DNA from: CAZRHR01 sp964599915 | Lineage (GTDB): Bacteria; Bacteroidota; Bacteroidia; CAIKAF01 | Assembly (NCBI GenBank): GCA_964599915.1 | Contig: CAZRHR010000041.1 | Coordinates: 1-25,404 of the forward strand | DNA: 25,404 nt | Reading direction: 5' to 3' | Shown here: in pieces, positions 23,346 through 25,404 of the stretch | Position numbering within the stretch: the first letter of the stretch is position 1 | How the letters are laid out: each line of letters begins with the position of its first letter | The notes under the pieces: model-generated | The model's input: only the letters and a program-made list of their open reading frames with translations | What the model was told of the DNA's origin: nothing | Database searches by the model: none | Translations under genes and position numbers: made by a program

Positions 23346-25357
23346 GGCAAAGCGGATAACATGAGGTACACAGCCGCACCGGACTCAGGAAAGGTGGGTG
23401 AGGATTCCCCGGTGGACACGAGGCGGTCGCCCGGAATGCCTTTGGCAAGTAAGAAGTTTAAAATGACCCATTTTCGGGCTTTGGCTACGGCTTCTCCCTG
23501 TTCGTCGGCAGAAAAAACATGCAAGGCATAGCCGGGGTGGTCTAAAAGAAATTGGGCCATGACTTCCAAACCTGCCACTGAGCCTAAAGTGGGCGTGGAG
23601 GTGCCCGGCATAAACTCAATCAGGTGAAAAGGACTCAATACTCCGGTTTCCAAGGGTTTGAGTGGAACCAATCGTTCTCTTAAACGATAAGGACTACCTT
23701 CCGGTAAAGTGATGACTTCTGTAAAAGGAAAAAAGCCATCGGCCAGCCATGCGATTCCGTATTTTTTTCCCGAGGGTAAAACCAAACTCATTAAGGTATC
23801 CATGCTGCCAAGTGAAGCAGTGTAAATGAGTGTGCCCAATTCGTGGTCGAATACCTGCACCAAACCTCCTGCATAGGGTGTTTTTCCTGTTCTAAAACGA
23901 GAATTGAGCACGAGAATTTCTGAACAATCCAAGCAGGTTTCTTCATTGGTTTGCAGGGCAAATTTTCGGGAGGGAATTAAAGCCGTAGGTTGGGTAAAGG
24001 TGAAGACCACCGGTTGTTTTTCGGCTCCTAACAGGTGTAAAATACGCAAATCTGTTCTTCCGGTCTCTTCTTCCGGTGGCGTGACCATAAAAGCCTGCCG
24101 ACCGCTGCCTGTGATAGAAAAAAACAAATCAGGAAAGGGGGTATTAATGGGCATGCCAAGATTTATAGGTGCAGAAAAGCGGCCCATGTAAAAGTCGGAT
24201 TTTAAAATATCTGCTTCTCCAACGGATTGATGTCCATCTGAACTGAGATATACTGTTCGGCCATCTGAGTGTAAAAAGACCGCATATTCATTTCGTTCAG
24301 AGTTTAAAGTGGTTCCTGCATTTTCCGGAGCAGACCACCAACCGGAGGTATTTTGTTTGGAAATCCACACATCGAATCCGCCAACGCCTCCTGGTCGGTT
24401 CGATACGAAAAAAAGGGTGCGGTTATCTGGTCCAAACGTGCCAAAAATCTCATCAAAAGGGGTATTAATGTCCGGTGGAAGGGCTTGGGGTAAGCTGTAT
24501 TTGCCATCCAATAAATCGGCCACGTACAAATCTTTATCTTTCTTTTTTCCCGGTCCCACCAATAAAATCCTTCTTCCATCCGGGCTCATGGCTACCGGTA
24601 ACAATCGGTCCCCGGTGAGGTAATTAGGCATGCGGGTTTCTTTACCTTGGGCATAGCGAATGAGGTCAAATACTTTCTTTTTGCCTTCTCTTTTAAACAG
24701 GCTTCCTTGCCAAAGTGAGTCTCTATCTCTAAGGAATAACAAGGTTTTTCCGTCGGCAGAAACCAAAGGATGGGTTTCACGAGGCAGTGTATTATAGGGC
24801 ATGGGCATGGTGTCTTCTTTGGCCCTGACTTGCCGGCTTTGGATGGAATTGGCGTACTGCGCCTGGGCAAGTCGTATTTTAGCCTCATCCACATAACGTT
24901 TTCCCAGCGTACCATATTGATTTAAAAATTGCTGATATGCACTTACGGCCTGCTCAAAAGCATATTTAAGGTGGAAGCACCTGGCCAAAATGTATAAATC
25001 GGCGCCGTGCAAAGTCGCGCCATGTGCTTGGGCGGCTTTTAAATGATGTTCCGCTTGTTTGTAATATTCTTGTAAGAAACTTAAACGGCCTAAGGCTTTG
25101 TAGGCCGGTGCCTTGTCTTTAACGAGGTCGATTTGTTCAAGAATATGGGTACGAAGCTGGTGATGGGGTTGTTTATGGTTTTTTTCCCAATGCCTATCGG
25201 CCGCACGGAGATACCTTGCCATTTTTTTTTCAGCAATGGCTACGGAGTCTTCATGGGTTAATGGTTTTTTTTTCTTCCAGAAGGTTAGGGGAGGATGCGC
25301 CCAAAGGCCACCACCCAGGCAAATCATCAGGGCAAGGAGGCCGGCGTATCTTCGCAT
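23342..25357 (-). CDS. PorE-like TPR / PD40 / degenerate OmpA-type envelope protein
   Basis: 671 aa. The signal peptide (1-20, GGGLWA|H) is followed by TPR-like helices (about 45-165), a PD40/WD40-like propeller (about 190-440: HPLVSADGKTLLFLRD, PVAMSPDGRRILLVG, FGPDNRTLFFVSNRPGG, VFLHSDGRTVYLSSDG), a carboxypeptidase-regulatory-like segment (about 485-565, LPSGKKYGIAWLADGF) and an OmpA-like C-terminus (about 575-671, LIEFMPG, ending VILNFLLAKGIPGDRLVSTGES). This order is that of PorE, the T9SS protein that anchors the machinery to peptidoglycan. However, the peptidoglycan loop is degenerate: TDxxG-x4-N-x2-LS-x2-RA is replaced by ADEQGEAVAKARKW, so binding may be lost. It may therefore be a divergent paralogue. 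It is co-transcribed with mnmD. No clear promoter was found in the 47 nt upstream. Confidence 0.82.
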   Translation of the reverse strand: MRRYAGLLALMICLGGGLWAHPPLTFWKKKKPLTHEDSVAIAEKKMARYLRAADRHWEKNHKQPHHQLRTHILEQIDLVKDKAPAYKALGRLSFLQEYYKQAEHHLKAAQAHGATLHGADLYILARCFHLKYAFEQAVSAYQQFLNQYGTLGKRYVDEAKIRLAQAQYANSIQSRQVRAKEDTMPMPYNTLPRETHPLVSADGKTLLFLRDRDSLWQGSLFKREGKKKVFDLIRYAQGKETRMPNYLTGDRLLPVAMSPDGRRILLVGPGKKKDKDLYVADLLDGKYSLPQALPPDINTPFDEIFGTFGPDNRTLFFVSNRPGGVGGFDVWISKQNTSGWWSAPENAGTTLNSERNEYAVFLHSDGRTVYLSSDGHQSVGEADILKSDFYMGRFSAPINLGMPINTPFPDLFFSITGSGRQAFMVTPPEEETGRTDLRILHLLGAEKQPVVFTFTQPTALIPSRKFALQTNEETCLDCSEILVLNSRFRTGKTPYAGGLVQVFDHELGTLIYTASLGSMDTLMSLVLPSGKKYGIAWLADGFFPFTEVITLPEGSPYRLRERLVPLKPLETGVLSPFHLIEFMPGTSTPTLGSVAGLEVMAQFLLDHPGYALHVFSADEQGEAVAKARKWVILNFLLAKGIPGDRLVSTGESSPTFPESGAAVYLMLSALP

Positions 25358-25404
25358 CTTTCTTTTAAGTATCGGTTTGCTTTTTGAATGCCTTGTTTTT
25401 GGGC

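Noticed and set aside
1..25404. Mobile element, prophage, defence island or CRISPR array
   Set aside because: No transposase, integrase, terminal inverted repeats or regular spacer repeats were seen, and gene content is consistent with core chromosome. The AVNKAYVD motif is a common surface-protein stalk rather than phage evidence.

Overview
The window is a chromosomal segment from a member of the Bacteroidota, probably Flavobacteriia-like, though the class cannot be fixed from this sequence. The evidence is threefold. Two proteins end in type IX secretion (T9SS) type A sorting domains with a YPNPA motif. Several families are typical of Bacteroidota: DUF4920, the START-like AHSA1 protein, long LptF/G permeases, PD40/OmpA proteins and a TPP-controlled TonB-dependent receptor. 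Promoters follow the Bacteroidota pattern TTTG-N19-21-TAnnTTTG. No insertion sequence, prophage, CRISPR array, tRNA or rRNA gene was recognised.

Left part (1-4815, minus strand): the 5' end of a PorZ-like T9SS gene runs off the left edge. Upstream of it lie quinone-type dihydroorotate dehydrogenase (pyrD) and an unrecognised membrane lipoprotein, packed as lipoprotein-pyrD-porZ with an ATGA overlap and a 4-nt gap. Further upstream are a secreted M1 aminopeptidase with a T9SS tail and a GyrI-like effector-binding protein.

Centre (5243-13665, plus strand): a promoter, a TPP riboswitch and a TonB-dependent receptor (probable thiamine or thiamine-precursor importer) end at a strong terminator. 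Then come Lon protease, a START-like protein, an LptF/G permease and an overlapping glycosyltransferase; the last two probably serve envelope glycolipid transport and synthesis.

13666-14061 is an AT-rich gap. It holds a consensus promoter followed about 110 nt later by a perfect 12-bp terminator hairpin with no gene between, so it is a candidate small RNA. The same hairpin terminates the convergent gene for a secreted DUF1566-type surface protein (14062-15183).

Right part, plus strand (15306-21737): a DUF1800-DUF1501 pair, the second protein carrying both a Tat-like N-terminus and a T9SS tail. It is followed by a tightly overlapping four-gene operon: PaaE-like reductase, small outer-membrane barrel, TPR lipoprotein and secreted LRR protein.

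Right part, minus strand (21734-25357): a PorE-like TPR/PD40/OmpA-type protein overlaps mnmD, and a DUF4920 lipoprotein is followed by a NUDIX hydrolase.

Most of the window is ordinary core genome with a strong cell-envelope and T9SS theme. The least explained parts are the candidate small RNA, the possible expression platform of the TPP riboswitch, the mixed reductase/envelope operon and the degenerate OmpA domain. I saw no clear defence or mobile system.
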